Below are positions 32,509-43,163 of a stretch of 64,000 bases of DNA, piece after piece. Location: the NCBI RefSeq assembly GCF_000275725.1, contig NZ_AJTS01000010.1, positions 112,763 through 176,762 of the forward strand, written 5' to 3'. Each line of letters starts with the position of its first letter. Position 1 is the first letter of the stretch. Under the pieces are notes generated by a model. The model was not told the DNA's origin and ran no database searches. It saw only the letters and a list, made by a program, of their open reading frames with translations. The position numbers and the translations under genes are program-made. This stretch comes from Vreelandella stevensii S18214. GTDB lineage: Bacteria; Pseudomonadota; Gammaproteobacteria; Pseudomonadales; Halomonadaceae.

Positions 32509-33918
32509 CTAGCGCAAACGGCGTCGCTCGCTCGACGAAGGTATACCCATCGACTCTCGGTACTTGGCGACGGTGCGGCGTGCCACGGTAATGCCACCCT
32601 CTTCCAGCAGGGTGACCAGGCGACTGTCGGAGAGTGGCTTGCCTGGCGGCTCGTCCTGAATCAGTTTCTTGATGCGTGCTCGAATGGCCGTGCTGGAGTG
32701 GCTGTCGCCGCCCTCCTGGCCGCTGACCTGGCTGGAGAAGAAGTACTTGAGCTCGAAGACCCCGCGCGGGGTATGAATGTATTTCTGGGTGGTGACCCGG
32801 GAGATGGTCGATTCATGCATCTCTACCGCTTCGGCGATATCGGCCAGAATCAGCGGTTTCATGGCCTCTTCACCCTGCTCGAGGAAGCCTATCTGGCGGG
32901 CAATGATCTCGCGCCCCACGCGCAGCAGCGTGTCGTTGCGGCTCGACAGGCTCTTGATCAGCCAGCGAGCCTCCTGGAGGTGCTCTTTCAAAAACTGGTT
33001 GTCCTGGCTCTTGTCGGCGCGCTTGATCAGGCTGGCGTAGTCGGGCTGGATACGTAGCCGAGGCAGCGCTTCCGGGTTGAGTTCCAGATGCCAGCCCTCG
33101 TGATCGTGACGTACCACCAGGTCCGGCGTCACATAGCTGTCGTCGGTGACGCCGTAGGCGCTTCCGGGGCGAGGGTCAAGGCTGCGGATTAAACGAATGA
33201 CATCGTCCAGCTGCTCGTCATCGAGGCTCAGGCGTCGTTTCAGCAGGCGCATGTCGTCCTTGCCCAGCGCTTCGAGAAACTGGCGTACCAGACGCTTGGC
33301 GGGCATCAACAGCGGAGTGTCTTCGGGTAGCGCGGCCAGCTGCAGCATCAGGCACTCGCGCAGGTCACGGGCGAACACGCCAGTAGGCTCGAACTGCTGC
33401 AGGCGCAGCAAGGTGTTTTCGACCTCGCGTTGGCTCAGGCCATCGTGGCCCTGCGCCTTGAGCCCCTCGCGGATGTCGTTGAGCGGCTGGGTCAGATAGC
33501 CGTTGGCATCCAGCGCATCGATGAGGCTCTCGGCAATGGCTTGCTCACGCGCAGAGAAGTCGGTCATGGCCAGTTGCCAGAGCAAGTGCCCGTGAAGGCT
33601 CTGCCCGGCCGCCTGGCGCTCGAAGTCCGGGCCTTCGCTACTGCCGCCCGCGCTGCCCATGTCCTGGTAGGTGTCGGACCAGTCGCTGTCCACGGAGAGC
33701 TCGTTGGGAATGCTGTCTGCCCACTCGGCTTCCTGAGGCTCGCTGACCGCCTGTTCGCCAAACTCATCCTCCTGTTCGAGCATGGGGTTGGCATCCAGCG
33801 CCTGCTGAATTTCTTGACGAAGGTCCAGCGTCGATAGCTGAAGCAGCGCAATGGCCTGCTGCAGCTGAGGTGTCATGGTCAGCTGTGTGCCGATGCGCAG
33901 TTGAAGAGAAGCTTTCAT
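32509..33918 (-). CDS. rpoN: RNA polymerase sigma-54 factor
   Basis: Sigma factor of about 469 residues that recognises -24/-12 promoters and needs an activator ATPase. The N-terminus MKASLQLRIGTQLTMTPQLQQAI starts region I. A long acidic stretch follows (region II), then the core-binding domain and the C-terminal RpoN box, ARRTVAKYRESM. The ATG at 33918 matches the standard start; another in-frame ATG two codons upstream is possible. No clear sigma-54 promoter of its own was seen in the window. Confidence 0.97.
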   Translation of the reverse strand: MKASLQLRIGTQLTMTPQLQQAIALLQLSTLDLRQEIQQALDANPMLEQEDEFGEQAVSEPQEAEWADSIPNELSVDSDWSDTYQDMGSAGGSSEGPDFERQAAGQSLHGHLLWQLAMTDFSAREQAIAESLIDALDANGYLTQPLNDIREGLKAQGHDGLSQREVENTLLRLQQFEPTGVFARDLRECLMLQLAALPEDTPLLMPAKRLVRQFLEALGKDDMRLLKRRLSLDDEQLDDVIRLIRSLDPRPGSAYGVTDDSYVTPDLVVRHDHEGWHLELNPEALPRLRIQPDYASLIKRADKSQDNQFLKEHLQEARWLIKSLSSRNDTLLRVGREIIARQIGFLEQGEEAMKPLILADIAEAVEMHESTISRVTTQKYIHTPRGVFELKYFFSSQVSGQEGGDSHSSTAIRARIKKLIQDEPPGKPLSDSRLVTLLEEGGITVARRTVAKYRESMGIPSSSERRRLR

Positions 33919-33954
33919 GACCATCTGAGAACCACTCGTTAATCAGAAAGCTCC

Positions 33955-33983
33955 ACCCTAGAGCGACTCTCCGTTTGGTGCAA
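33955..33983 (-). promoter_or_regulatory. Candidate sigma-70 promoter for rpoN
   Basis: On the minus strand TTGCAC (33983-33978) and TAGGGT (33960-33955) are 17 bases apart, 37 bases before the rpoN start. TTGCAC is repeated immediately upstream (TTGCACTTGCAC). The -10 match is moderate. Confidence 0.45.
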
Positions 33984-34029
33984 GTGCAATAAGCATGCCA
34001 CTAAATAAAATGTCTTCGTGGGCCATTAT

Positions 34030-34785
34030 TTAAAGGCGGAAGTCGGCGCCCAGGTAGACGTCGCGCACCTTCTGGTTATTGAGAATTTCCTGGGGGTTTC
34101 CACTGGCTATGATGTGTCCGTCGCCAACAATATAGGCAATATCGCAGATATCCAGGGTTTCACGCACGTTGTGGTCGGTAATCAGCACGCCAATATGGCG
34201 CTTCTTGAGCGCGCGTATGATCGACTTGATATCGCCCACGGAAATGGGGTCGACGCCAGCAAAAGGTTCGTCCAGTAGAATGAAGGCGGGCTCGGTGGCC
34301 AGCGAGCGGGCAATTTCCACCCGTCGCCGCTCGCCGCCCGACAGGCTCATGCCCAGGTTGTCGCGAATATGGGTGATGTGGAAGTCTTCCAGCAGGGATT
34401 CGAGCTTCGCTTCTCGGCTATTGCGGTCCAGCTCCCGGCGCGTTTCCAGAATGGCCATGATGTTGTCGGCCACCGACAGCTTGCGAAAGATCGATGCTTC
34501 CTGGGGCAGGTAGCCGATACCCGCCAGCGCGCGTTCATGCATGGGCGCCCGGGTCAGGTCGAGATCGTCGATGCCCACCTTGCCAGCATCGGATTTCACC
34601 AGGCCGACGATCATGTAGAACGAGGTGGTCTTGCCCGCGCCGTTAGGGCCCAGCAGGCCCACCACGCTGCCCTGGGCAATTTCCAGATTGATATCCTTGA
34701 CCACGCGGCGGCGTTTGTAGCTCTTGGCCAGATGCTGTGCATGGAGTGTCTTGACCGCTGCGGTGTCGGGGGTCATCGCTGTCAC
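34030..34785 (-). CDS. lptB: LPS export ABC transporter ATP-binding protein LptB
   Basis: ATPase of the LptB2FG complex that extracts lipopolysaccharide from the inner membrane. Walker [10 protein letters not shown] is at about residues 46-54. The signature [16 protein letters not shown] and Walker [14 protein letters not shown] follow, with the switch-histidine loop [14 protein letters not shown]. The start is a GTG at 34785 with AGAGGA six bases upstream; an ATG three codons in is possible. It follows lptA by 14 bases, in the order kdsD-kdsC-lptC-lptA-lptB. Confidence 0.97.
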   Translation of the reverse strand: MTAMTPDTAAVKTLHAQHLAKSYKRRRVVKDINLEIAQGSVVGLLGPNGAGKTTSFYMIVGLVKSDAGKVGIDDLDLTRAPMHERALAGIGYLPQEASIFRKLSVADNIMAILETRRELDRNSREAKLESLLEDFHITHIRDNLGMSLSGGERRRVEIARSLATEPAFILLDEPFAGVDPISVGDIKSIIRALKKRHIGVLITDHNVRETLDICDIAYIVGDGHIIASGNPQEILNNQKVRDVYLGADFRL

Positions 34786-34799
34786 GGGGCGTCCTCTCG

Positions 34800-35306
34800 C
34801 TATTGTTCGGGCTGCAGGGTCATGCGGATGCGCTGTGGCGAACTGCCGCTGACATCAGAGCGCGCTTGCACCACCCCGCGGTCGATGAAGTATTCGAGCC
34901 GTCCCCCCTGGAAACGATCCCCTTGCTGGGTCAGTTCGGCTTGGTCGATGAGCTCGACGCGGCGTTCGGACACGTGGTAGACGATGCGGCGCGCCCAGCC
35001 TTCCATGGGCGTCGTCTGGTCTTCCAGTTGATTGCGCAGGTAGGCACGCTCGCCCGTGGCGACGGCCCGGGAGAGTTCGCCGGCCTGGTTGCGGTGAATT
35101 TCGACACGCTCTCCCCGCAGCTGCATTTCACCCTGACGAATATCGACATTGCCAGAGTAAACCGCCGTGCCCGCGCGCTGGTCCAAGTCCAGGCGGTCGG
35201 CCTCTACTTCGATAGGGGCTTGTTGTTGAGCAGTAGCAGGCAGCGCGCCTACGACTACCATGGGAACGGCAAGGGCGAGCAGTGCCGTACGAAGCAGGGC
35301 GTTCAT
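34800..35306 (-). CDS. lptA: LPS transport periplasmic protein LptA
   Basis: Periplasmic protein of 168 residues that forms the beta-jellyroll bridge between LptC and LptD. A signal peptide (ending about LPATAQQQ) precedes [23 protein letters not shown], the usual OstA/LptA opening, and [12 protein letters not shown]. The ATG overlaps the lptC stop by four bases (ATGA). Confidence 0.93.
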   Translation of the reverse strand: MNALLRTALLALAVPMVVVGALPATAQQQAPIEVEADRLDLDQRAGTAVYSGNVDIRQGEMQLRGERVEIHRNQAGELSRAVATGERAYLRNQLEDQTTPMEGWARRIVYHVSERRVELIDQAELTQQGDRFQGGRLEYFIDRGVVQARSDVSGSSPQRIRMTLQPEQ

Positions 35307-35887
35307 GGCGACTCCTGAGAAGAGTGGGGGGCGGGCGGATGCACGCCGCGCACGTTATTGATCAAGCTGACACGACTATCGTCCAGCCAGACATCCATAC
35401 GGGATGCCTCGATACGTTGGGGCGGCTGCTGCAGCACTACGGGGGTATCGCTCCAGGCATGACGTGCCAGGCCATCATAATGCAGCAGGTCGGTATCCAG
35501 CTGCCAGCCTTCGTCTGGTGCCAATAGCCGTGCCGATCCGGCCAGCGTCAGCGCCTGGGTGTCCGTGTTCAGGGTACCGGTATCGGCAACCGCCAACCAC
35601 TCACGCTGTTCACTATCGAACAGCGTGGCGCGCGGTGACGTGACGTTGGTCATCGCCGCTTGCGGGGTATGTACCAGTCGCGGCGCGACCAGCGACTGTT
35701 GCAGAGTGCCATCTTCACCAAACAGAGTGATCTCGGCATTCTCCAGCACGTGTCCGGGCTCCTGAGCCTGAGCCTCAGGATCTACCTCGCGCTGCTGGGG
35801 CGCGCGGGGGTCCAGCCAAACCAGCAGTCCCCCCAGGGTGATGACCAGCCCCGTCAGCCAGACGCGCTTTTTCACCCTGATGCCCAT
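35303..35887 (-). CDS. lptC: LPS export protein LptC
   Basis: Bitopic inner-membrane protein of 194 residues. A short basic N-terminus and one transmembrane helix (WLTGLVITLGGLLVWL, about residues 9-24) are followed by an OstA-like periplasmic domain. It passes LPS from LptFG to LptA. The coding region begins directly after the kdsC stop and overlaps lptA by four bases. Sequence conservation in LptC is low, so the call rests on fold style and position. Confidence 0.88.
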   Translation of the reverse strand: MGIRVKKRVWLTGLVITLGGLLVWLDPRAPQQREVDPEAQAQEPGHVLENAEITLFGEDGTLQQSLVAPRLVHTPQAAMTNVTSPRATLFDSEQREWLAVADTGTLNTDTQALTLAGSARLLAPDEGWQLDTDLLHYDGLARHAWSDTPVVLQQPPQRIEASRMDVWLDDSRVSLINNVRGVHPPAPHSSQESP

Positions 35888-36430
35888 TCAGGTGGAGCCG
35901 TGTAGGTAAGTGTCGAGCACGGCGTCCCAGTGCCCCTGGCTGGTCAGCAGCGTGTCGCAAATTTCGCGAACGGCGCCATGTCCGCCCAGACGGTCGGTAA
36001 TCCAGTCGGCGTGGGTATGCATGTAGTCCGGTGCGTTGGGGACGGTGATGCCGATGCCCGAGCGTTTGATCGGCGCCAGGTCCGGGAGGTCATCGCCGCA
36101 GAAGGCGACCTGCTCCAGGGTGATACCGAGCCGCTGGCAGAGCCCACGCAGGGTGGCGAGCTTGTCTTCACAGCCTTGATGAACATGGCTGATGCCCAGC
36201 GCTGCGGCGCGCTGGCTCACCATGGGCGAGTCACGGCCGGTAATCAGCGCGACATGGATGCCGACGCGCTTGAGCAGCTTCAAGCCGTGGCCATCCTGGG
36301 TATGAAAGGCCTTGATTTCGACGCCGTCGGCCTGGAAGTAAAGGCGACCATCGGTCAGTACGCCGTCTACGTCCAGGGCCAGCAGTTTTACACGGCGTAT
36401 ACGATCTAAAAGTGCGTCAGGTAGGGCCAT
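35888..36430 (-). CDS. kdsC: 3-deoxy-D-manno-octulosonate 8-phosphate phosphatase
   Basis: HAD-family phosphatase of 180 residues that removes phosphate from Kdo-8-phosphate. The nucleophile motif LLALDVDGVLTDG contains D20 and D22, and the later FCGDDLPDLAPI motif holds the last acidic pair. It lies 20 bases after kdsD and touches lptC. The product feeds lipid A-core assembly. Confidence 0.96.
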   Translation of the reverse strand: MALPDALLDRIRRVKLLALDVDGVLTDGRLYFQADGVEIKAFHTQDGHGLKLLKRVGIHVALITGRDSPMVSQRAAALGISHVHQGCEDKLATLRGLCQRLGITLEQVAFCGDDLPDLAPIKRSGIGITVPNAPDYMHTHADWITDRLGGHGAVREICDTLLTSQGHWDAVLDTYLHGST

Positions 36431-36464
36431 AGAGCCTCCGTATCATCCATCATTGGATCATGGG

Positions 36465-37451
36465 TTAGATAACGCCGCTTGCCAGCAGGTCATGCATGTG
36501 CAGCGCGCCAATCGGGCGCTGCTGTTCATCGACCACGGCCAGCGCCGTGATACGACTATCTTCCATTATACGCACGGCTTCGGCTGCCAGGACGTCGGGG
36601 CCGATGCGTTTGCCGGGCCGCGTCATGACGTCGTCTACCTTGACGTCACGCAGGTCGTGAAACTGGTCCAGCGTGCGGCGCAGGTCGCCGTCGGTATAGA
36701 CCCCGGCCAGCCGACCCTCATTGTCGATGACACAGGTAAAGCCGAGCCCCTGGCGCGTAATTTCCAGCAGAGCATCGCGCAGCGGGCTGCCCAGCGCCAC
36801 CCGAGGCAGCCGCGCGCCGTCGTGCATCAGGTCGCGTACCCTTAGCAGCAGGCGTTTGCCCAGGCTGCCGCCGGGGTGTGACAGGGCGAAGTCTTCGGCT
36901 GTGAAGCCACGTGCTTCCAGCAGTGCGACGGCCAGCGCGTCACCCAGCGCAAGCGCTGCCGTCGTCGAGCTGGTGGGGGCCAGATCCAGTGGGCAGGCTT
37001 CTCGCTCGACGCCGCTGTCCAGGTGGGCCTCGGCATGGCGTGCCAGGGTGGAGTCCGGGCGCCCCGTCATGCTGATCAAGGGGGTTCCCAGGCGCTTGAG
37101 CAGCGGCAGCAGGGCGGTGACTTCGCCGGTTTCACCCGAGTTCGACAGGGCCAGCACCACATCGCCCCGGGTAATCATGCCGAGGTCGCCATGGCTGGCT
37201 TCGCCGGGGTGAACGAAGAACGCGGGCGTGCCGGTACTGGCCAGGGTGGCTGCCAGCTTGCCGGCGATATGGCCGGATTTGCCCATGCCGGTCACCACCA
37301 CGCGACCCTTGCAAGCCAGAATCAGCTGGCAGGCGCGGTCGAAGCTCTCGTCCAGCTTGGCTTGCAAACCACCAATGGCCGCTTGCTCTATCTGCAGTGT
37401 CCGCAGCGCGCTTTCACGCAGTAAGCTGGGTGGGGTGGGAGATTGGGGCAT
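36465..37451 (-). CDS. kdsD: D-arabinose 5-phosphate isomerase
   Basis: Converts ribulose-5-phosphate to arabinose-5-phosphate, the first step of Kdo synthesis. An N-terminal SIS domain (VVVTGMGKSGHIAGKLAATLASTGTPAFFVHPGEASHGDLGMI) is followed by two CBS domains. The ATG at 37451 gives 328 residues, equal to E. coli KdsD, and starts MPQSPTPPSLLRE. An ATG at 37472 and a GTG at 37475 are alternatives; neither has a strong site. Divergent from mlaF across 225 bases. Confidence 0.94.
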   Translation of the reverse strand: MPQSPTPPSLLRESALRTLQIEQAAIGGLQAKLDESFDRACQLILACKGRVVVTGMGKSGHIAGKLAATLASTGTPAFFVHPGEASHGDLGMITRGDVVLALSNSGETGEVTALLPLLKRLGTPLISMTGRPDSTLARHAEAHLDSGVEREACPLDLAPTSSTTAALALGDALAVALLEARGFTAEDFALSHPGGSLGKRLLLRVRDLMHDGARLPRVALGSPLRDALLEITRQGLGFTCVIDNEGRLAGVYTDGDLRRTLDQFHDLRDVKVDDVMTRPGKRIGPDVLAAEAVRIMEDSRITALAVVDEQQRPIGALHMHDLLASGVI

Positions 37452-37592
37452 GGTCGGTCTCGTTCTCGTCATCACGGTTGATAGCCTTCAAGAATAACAC
37501 CTTGCGGCGGCTTTTAGCCAAACTGCGGGCAGGCGCTGGGCAGCAGGCCAGGTGCGCGTGGCTGTTCCTGTGGGTAGCGTTAGGATACGATG

Positions 37593-37609
37593 TTCGATAA
37601 TATTTCGAA
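37593..37609. other. Inverted repeat in the kdsD-mlaF divergent region
   Basis: TTCGA and TCGAA flank seven AT-rich bases (TAATATT), giving a 17-base dyad with the character of an operator. It lies 68 bases before mlaF and is the most AT-rich point of the region. No regulator can be named. Confidence 0.35.
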
Positions 37610-37676
37610 AACACTGTTTTTTAAACCGCCGGGGTGGGCCTGAAAGGCCTGCACTGGCGAGCAAGCGAGGGGTGTG

Positions 37677-38504
37677 ATGCCCATGACGGATATGCCCTTT
37701 ATCCAGGTGGAAGATGTGTACTTTTCCCGCGGCGACCACGATATCTTTCGTGGCGTGAGCATGAGCATTCCGCGTGGCAAAGTCACTGCTATCATGGGGC
37801 CCAGCGGAACCGGCAAGACCACCCTGTTGAAATTGATCGGTGGGCAGCTGGTGCCTGATCGGGGGCGCGTGCTGATTGATGGGCAGGATGTGCATCGGCT
37901 GTCTCGCAAGGCGCTGTTTGCGCTGCGCAAACGAATGGGCATGCTGTTTCAGAGTGGCGCGCTGTTTTCCGATCTGGATGTCTTCGAGAACGTGGCTTTT
38001 CCACTACGCGTGCATACCGACCTGCCCGATACCATGATTCGTGACCTGGTGTTGATGAAGCTGCAGGCCGTGGGCCTGCGCGGCGCGCGGCACCTGTCGC
38101 CCGCCGAGCTTTCGGGGGGCATGGCCCGCCGGGTGGCGCTGGCGCGGGCCGTGGCGCTGGACCCGGAGCTGATTCTCTATGATGAGCCCTTTGTGGGCCA
38201 GGACCCTATTTCCATGGGCGTACTGGTGCAGCTTATCAAGCGCTTGAACCAGGCCATGTCGCTGACCTCTGTAGTGGTTTCCCATGACATCAAGGAGACC
38301 TTGAGCATTGCCGACTATCTCTACCTGATCGCCGATGGCCAGGTGGTGGCGCATGGCACGCCGGCGTCGCTGGATGTCAACGAGGACCCCAGAGTCAGTC
38401 AGTTCATGCATGGTGAGCCGGACGGCCCTGTGCCGTTTCACTATCCTGGCAACACCCTTTACCGAGACATTCTCGGTCACGATCCAGCAAGCGGGGCAGG
38501 GTAA
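37677..38504 (+). CDS. mlaF: Phospholipid transport ATP-binding protein MlaF
   Basis: ATPase of the MlaFEDB complex that keeps phospholipids out of the outer leaflet. Walker A GPSGTGKTT is at about residues 41-49. The signature LSGGMARRVALARAVA and Walker B LILYDEPFVGQDP follow. A GAGG site lies before ATG 37677; a GTG three bases up and an ATG six bases down are also in frame. The stop is followed without a gap by mlaE. Confidence 0.96.
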   Translation: MPMTDMPFIQVEDVYFSRGDHDIFRGVSMSIPRGKVTAIMGPSGTGKTTLLKLIGGQLVPDRGRVLIDGQDVHRLSRKALFALRKRMGMLFQSGALFSDLDVFENVAFPLRVHTDLPDTMIRDLVLMKLQAVGLRGARHLSPAELSGGMARRVALARAVALDPELILYDEPFVGQDPISMGVLVQLIKRLNQAMSLTSVVVSHDIKETLSIADYLYLIADGQVVAHGTPASLDVNEDPRVSQFMHGEPDGPVPFHYPGNTLYRDILGHDPASGAG

Positions 38505-39308
38505 ATGCAGTCAAGACTCTTACAGTGGGTAGCGCCCATCACGCGATTGGGGCGCAAGGGATGCGAGATGGTCGAAGCGCTGGGGCGCGCGGCCGTTTTT
38601 CTGGCGCAGTCGGCGGTGGGCGTGCCCTCCCGTGAAGGGTGGGCTCTGTGGCTTCGTCAAATGCATTTTGTCGGCGTGCTTTCTCTGGCTATCGTGCTGG
38701 TGTCCGGGCTGTTCATCGGCATGGTGCTGGCGCTTCAGGGCTACACCATTCTGGTGGACTTTGGTGCCGAGCAGGCGTTGGGGCAGATGGTGGCGCTGTC
38801 GTTGCTGCGGGAGCTGGCGCCGGTGGTGGCAGCGCTGCTTTTTGCAGGGCGGGCTGGTTCGGCGTTGACCGCCGAAATTGGTTTGATGAAGGCCACCGAA
38901 CAGTTGACCAGCATGGAAATGATTGGCGTCGACCCGCTGCGTCGCGTAGTGGCCCCGAGGCTTTGGGCCGGGTTCGTGGCGCTGCCGATTCTCACCGTGG
39001 GATTCAGTGTGGTGGGTATCTGGGGCGGCTATCTGGTGGGCGTCGAGTGGCTGGGCGTTTTCGAAGGCTCTTACTGGAGCAACATGCAGTCCAGCGTCTC
39101 GTTCATCAACGATGTCGGTAACGGCATGATCAAGAGCCTGGTGTTTGCCCTGGTGGTGACCTGGATCGCCGTGTTCCAGGGCTATGATCTGATTCCCACG
39201 TCCGAAGGCATTTCTCGGGCGACCACTCGTACGGTGGTGTACTCATCGCTGGCGGTGCTGGGGCTGGATTTCGTTTTAACCGCCGTCATGTTCGGCGGCC
39301 TTCAATAG
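38505..39308 (+). CDS. mlaE: Phospholipid transport permease MlaE
   Basis: Inner-membrane permease of 267 residues with five or six hydrophobic segments. [60 protein letters not shown] contains the family LRELAPV and EIG signatures. It starts directly after the mlaF stop, so the two are likely translated together. It forms a dimer with MlaF and binds the MlaD ring. Confidence 0.97.
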   Translation: MQSRLLQWVAPITRLGRKGCEMVEALGRAAVFLAQSAVGVPSREGWALWLRQMHFVGVLSLAIVLVSGLFIGMVLALQGYTILVDFGAEQALGQMVALSLLRELAPVVAALLFAGRAGSALTAEIGLMKATEQLTSMEMIGVDPLRRVVAPRLWAGFVALPILTVGFSVVGIWGGYLVGVEWLGVFEGSYWSNMQSSVSFINDVGNGMIKSLVFALVVTWIAVFQGYDLIPTSEGISRATTRTVVYSSLAVLGLDFVLTAVMFGGLQ

Positions 39309-39321
39309 CTGGGGTGGTGTC

Positions 39322-39786
39322 ATGAAGCGCAGTAAAACCATGGAGTTTGGCGTTGGCCTGTTCATGTTGGCGGGGATCATCGGCCTGGTCTTTCTGGGGC
39401 TGAGAGTCAGCGGTTTGACGCTTTCGGGCGCGTCTGACACGTTCCGTCTGGAAGCCAACTTCTCCAATATCGGCGGCCTCAAGCCGCGTGCCCGCGTCAC
39501 CATGGCGGGCGTGACCGTTGGACGTGTCGAGGCCATCGAGCTGGACCGAGAGTGGTACGACGCACGCGTGGTACTGAGCCTGAACAGTGACCTGGAAGGC
39601 CAGCTTTCCCAGGATACCACGGCGGCCATTCTGACGGCGGGGCTGCTGGGCGAGCAGTACATTGGTCTGAGTGTGGGCGGCGCCCCGGAGGTGCTACAGG
39701 ATGGTGACACGATTCGCGATACGCAATCCGCGCTGGTGTTGGAAGAACTTATTCAGCAGTTCGTGTCCAATATGGTCAGCAACTAA
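39322..39786 (+). CDS. mlaD: MCE-domain protein MlaD
   Basis: Protein of 154 residues with one N-terminal transmembrane helix (FGVGLFMLAGIIGLVFLGLRV) and a single MCE domain. The conserved FSNIGGLKPRARVTMAGVTVGRV segment is clear. MlaD forms a hexameric ring that shuttles phospholipids to MlaC. It lies 13 bases after mlaE. Confidence 0.96.
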   Translation: MKRSKTMEFGVGLFMLAGIIGLVFLGLRVSGLTLSGASDTFRLEANFSNIGGLKPRARVTMAGVTVGRVEAIELDREWYDARVVLSLNSDLEGQLSQDTTAAILTAGLLGEQYIGLSVGGAPEVLQDGDTIRDTQSALVLEELIQQFVSNMVSN

Positions 39787-39825
39787 GCGTCAATGGTGAT
39801 GGTGCCAGATTATAGAGGTGTAACG

Positions 39826-40479
39826 ATGCAGAAAATGACAGTGATTTTTTCCCGGTGGGTTGCCCTTGCCATGCTGTTGATGGCCTTGCCTGCCTTGGCC
39901 AAGGCGCAATCTCAATCGCCCGAACAGATGATTCGCAACAACATCGACGAATTCATGGCGCAAATCGAAGGGCGTGAAGACTATTACGCCAATAACCTCG
40001 ATGAGCTGAAGGCACTGGTCAACGATAGCCTGGATGATATTGCCGATTTCCGTTACATCGGCGCCAGCGTCATGGGCAGTTACTTCCGCAACGCTACGCC
40101 AGAGCAGCGCAGCCGCTTTGCGGATGTCTTCCGCCAGACGCTGATCGATACCTACACGCGTGGTCTGGTGACCTTCGACTACGATGAGCTGCGTGTGTTG
40201 AGTCAGCAGCGTGCCCAGCGTCACGAAGATCAAGCCAGCGTCGATATGGAAGTGGTGGCCAACAACGGCCAGGTCTACCCGGTCACCTACAGCCTGCGGC
40301 TGGCCAATGGTGAGTGGCGTGTGGTCAACGTGATCGTCAATGGCATCAACCTGGGTCTCACGTTCCGCAATCAGTTCGATCAGGCCATGCGTGAAAACAA
40401 TCGCGATTACGATGCGGTCATTCGTGGCTGGTCGCCGGACATCGGCGTCGAAGAGCTGGAGCAAGGGGGCGATGCGTGA
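39826..40479 (+). CDS. mlaC: Phospholipid-binding protein MlaC
   Basis: Periplasmic lipid chaperone of 217 residues. A signal peptide (MALPALAKA-QS) is followed by the MlaC/Ttg2D domain, with DFRYIGASVMGSYFRNATPEQRSRFADVFRQTL as a hallmark. It carries phospholipids between MlaA-porin and MlaFEDB. ATG 39826 follows GAGGTG; an in-frame ATG at 39793 would break the signal peptide. Confidence 0.94.
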   Translation: MQKMTVIFSRWVALAMLLMALPALAKAQSQSPEQMIRNNIDEFMAQIEGREDYYANNLDELKALVNDSLDDIADFRYIGASVMGSYFRNATPEQRSRFADVFRQTLIDTYTRGLVTFDYDELRVLSQQRAQRHEDQASVDMEVVANNGQVYPVTYSLRLANGEWRVVNVIVNGINLGLTFRNQFDQAMRENNRDYDAVIRGWSPDIGVEELEQGGDA

Positions 40480-40808
40480 GCACGCTGCTCGACCGCCCGA
40501 ATGTCTCGCTGGCCGAGCAACCGGATGGGTTGGTGGTGTCCGGTGACTTGAGCATGAACGCCGCCGCCGATGTGGCGGCGGCGGGGGTAAGCTGGCTGCG
40601 AACCACCCGTTCCACGTCGGTTCAGTTCGACTTCAGCGGTGTCGATGTTGCCAGTAGCGCTGCCTTGAGCGTGATGTTCGAGTGGCTGCGAGCCAGCCAG
40701 GCCAGGCAGTTGCCGGTGAGCGCGATCGTGCTATCGCCGCCGCTCCAGCGTCTGGCGACGCTGGCAGAGCTGGAGCCCTTGATAGCTCAGCACAGCCCCG
40801 TGCAGTAA
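40476..40808 (+). CDS. mlaB: STAS-domain protein MlaB
   Basis: Small cytoplasmic protein of 110 residues with a STAS fold; it binds MlaF and supports the transporter. VQFDFSGVDVASSAALSVMFEWLRA matches the conserved STAS segment. It starts with GTG overlapping the mlaC stop (GTGA). Sequence identity within the family is low, so the call leans on position as the last mla gene. Confidence 0.88.
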   Translation: MSTLLDRPNVSLAEQPDGLVVSGDLSMNAAADVAAAGVSWLRTTRSTSVQFDFSGVDVASSAALSVMFEWLRASQARQLPVSAIVLSPPLQRLATLAELEPLIAQHSPVQ

Positions 40809-40821
40809 TCCTTCTCCATAA

Positions 40822-40850
40822 AGCAGCCTGCGGGCTGCTATCTTCTCTTT
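40822..40850 (+). terminator. First terminator after mlaB
   Basis: A 7-bp perfect stem (AGCAGCC, 40822-40828, with 40833-40839) and TGCG loop are followed by ATCTTCTCTTT, a broken U-tract. It lies 14 bases after the mlaB stop. Confidence 0.65.
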
Positions 40851-40861
40851 GGCATGCCGCC

Positions 40862-40889
40862 AGCATCGCCAAGCGTGATGCTTTTCTTT
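40862..40889 (+). terminator. Second terminator between mlaB and ibaG
   Basis: AGCATC pairs with GATGCT, extended by a G-U and a C-G pair to an 8-bp stem with a five-base loop (40862-40882). It is followed by TTTTCTTTA. The element is a second, stronger terminator 23 bases after the first. Confidence 0.72.
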
Positions 40890-40942
40890 ATCATGTGGCT
40901 TTTCCGCACATTCTTTTCGACCCCAAAGGAGTTTCCTGGCTT

Positions 40943-42467
<1,525 letters not shown>

Positions 42468-42496
42468 GCCATGTGACCAACCATTGGCCTTACACC

Positions 42497-43150
42497 ATGA
42501 GTAAGCAATTGATCCTGGCCCTCTCGAAAGGGCGTATTCTGGACGAGACACTGCCGCTGTTGGCAGATGCGGGTATTACACCCGCCGAAGACCTGAGCAA
42601 GAGTCGCAAGCTGCTGTTCGACACCAACCTGCCGGATGTGAAGCTGGTCATCATTCGCGCCACCGATGTACCGACCTATGTACAGTTGGGGGCCGCCGAC
42701 GTGGGCGTGGCGGGCAAGGATGTACTGCTGGAGCATGGTGCCGAGGGGCTGTACGAGCCGCTGGATCTGGACATTGCCCGCTGCAAGCTGATGACGGCAG
42801 GCGTGACCGGGCAGCCCCCGGCGCGAGCTCGTCGCCGGGTAGCGACCAAATTCGTCAACGTGGCGCGCCGCTACTACGCCGAGCAGGGCATTCAGGCAGA
42901 GGTGATCAAGCTGTACGGCGCCATGGAGCTGGCGCCGTTGATGAACCTCGCCGACGAGATCGTCGATATCGTCGATACCGGCAATACGCTGCGTGCCAAC
43001 GGCATGGAGCCGAGGGAGTTGATTGCCCATATCAGCACCCGCCTGGTAGTCAACAAGGCGGCCATGACCATGAAGCATGATCGTATCAAACCGCTACTGG
43101 CGCGTTTGGAAAGTGCCGTAAAGCAACGTCAATTGCTGCCTGCCGAATGA
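42497..43150 (+). CDS. hisG: ATP phosphoribosyltransferase catalytic subunit (short form)
   Basis: Couples ATP and PRPP in the first step of histidine synthesis. At 217 residues it is the short form (HisG-S), which lacks the C-terminal regulatory domain and needs HisZ. The start [22 protein letters not shown] and the [14 protein letters not shown] and [14 protein letters not shown] segments are standard. The hisZ end lies at 3-392 of this window. It lies 29 bases after murA and 13 before hisD. Confidence 0.97.
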   Translation: MSKQLILALSKGRILDETLPLLADAGITPAEDLSKSRKLLFDTNLPDVKLVIIRATDVPTYVQLGAADVGVAGKDVLLEHGAEGLYEPLDLDIARCKLMTAGVTGQPPARARRRVATKFVNVARRYYAEQGIQAEVIKLYGAMELAPLMNLADEIVDIVDTGNTLRANGMEPRELIAHISTRLVVNKAAMTMKHDRIKPLLARLESAVKQRQLLPAE

Positions 43151-43163
43151 CACGAGGTTCGCC

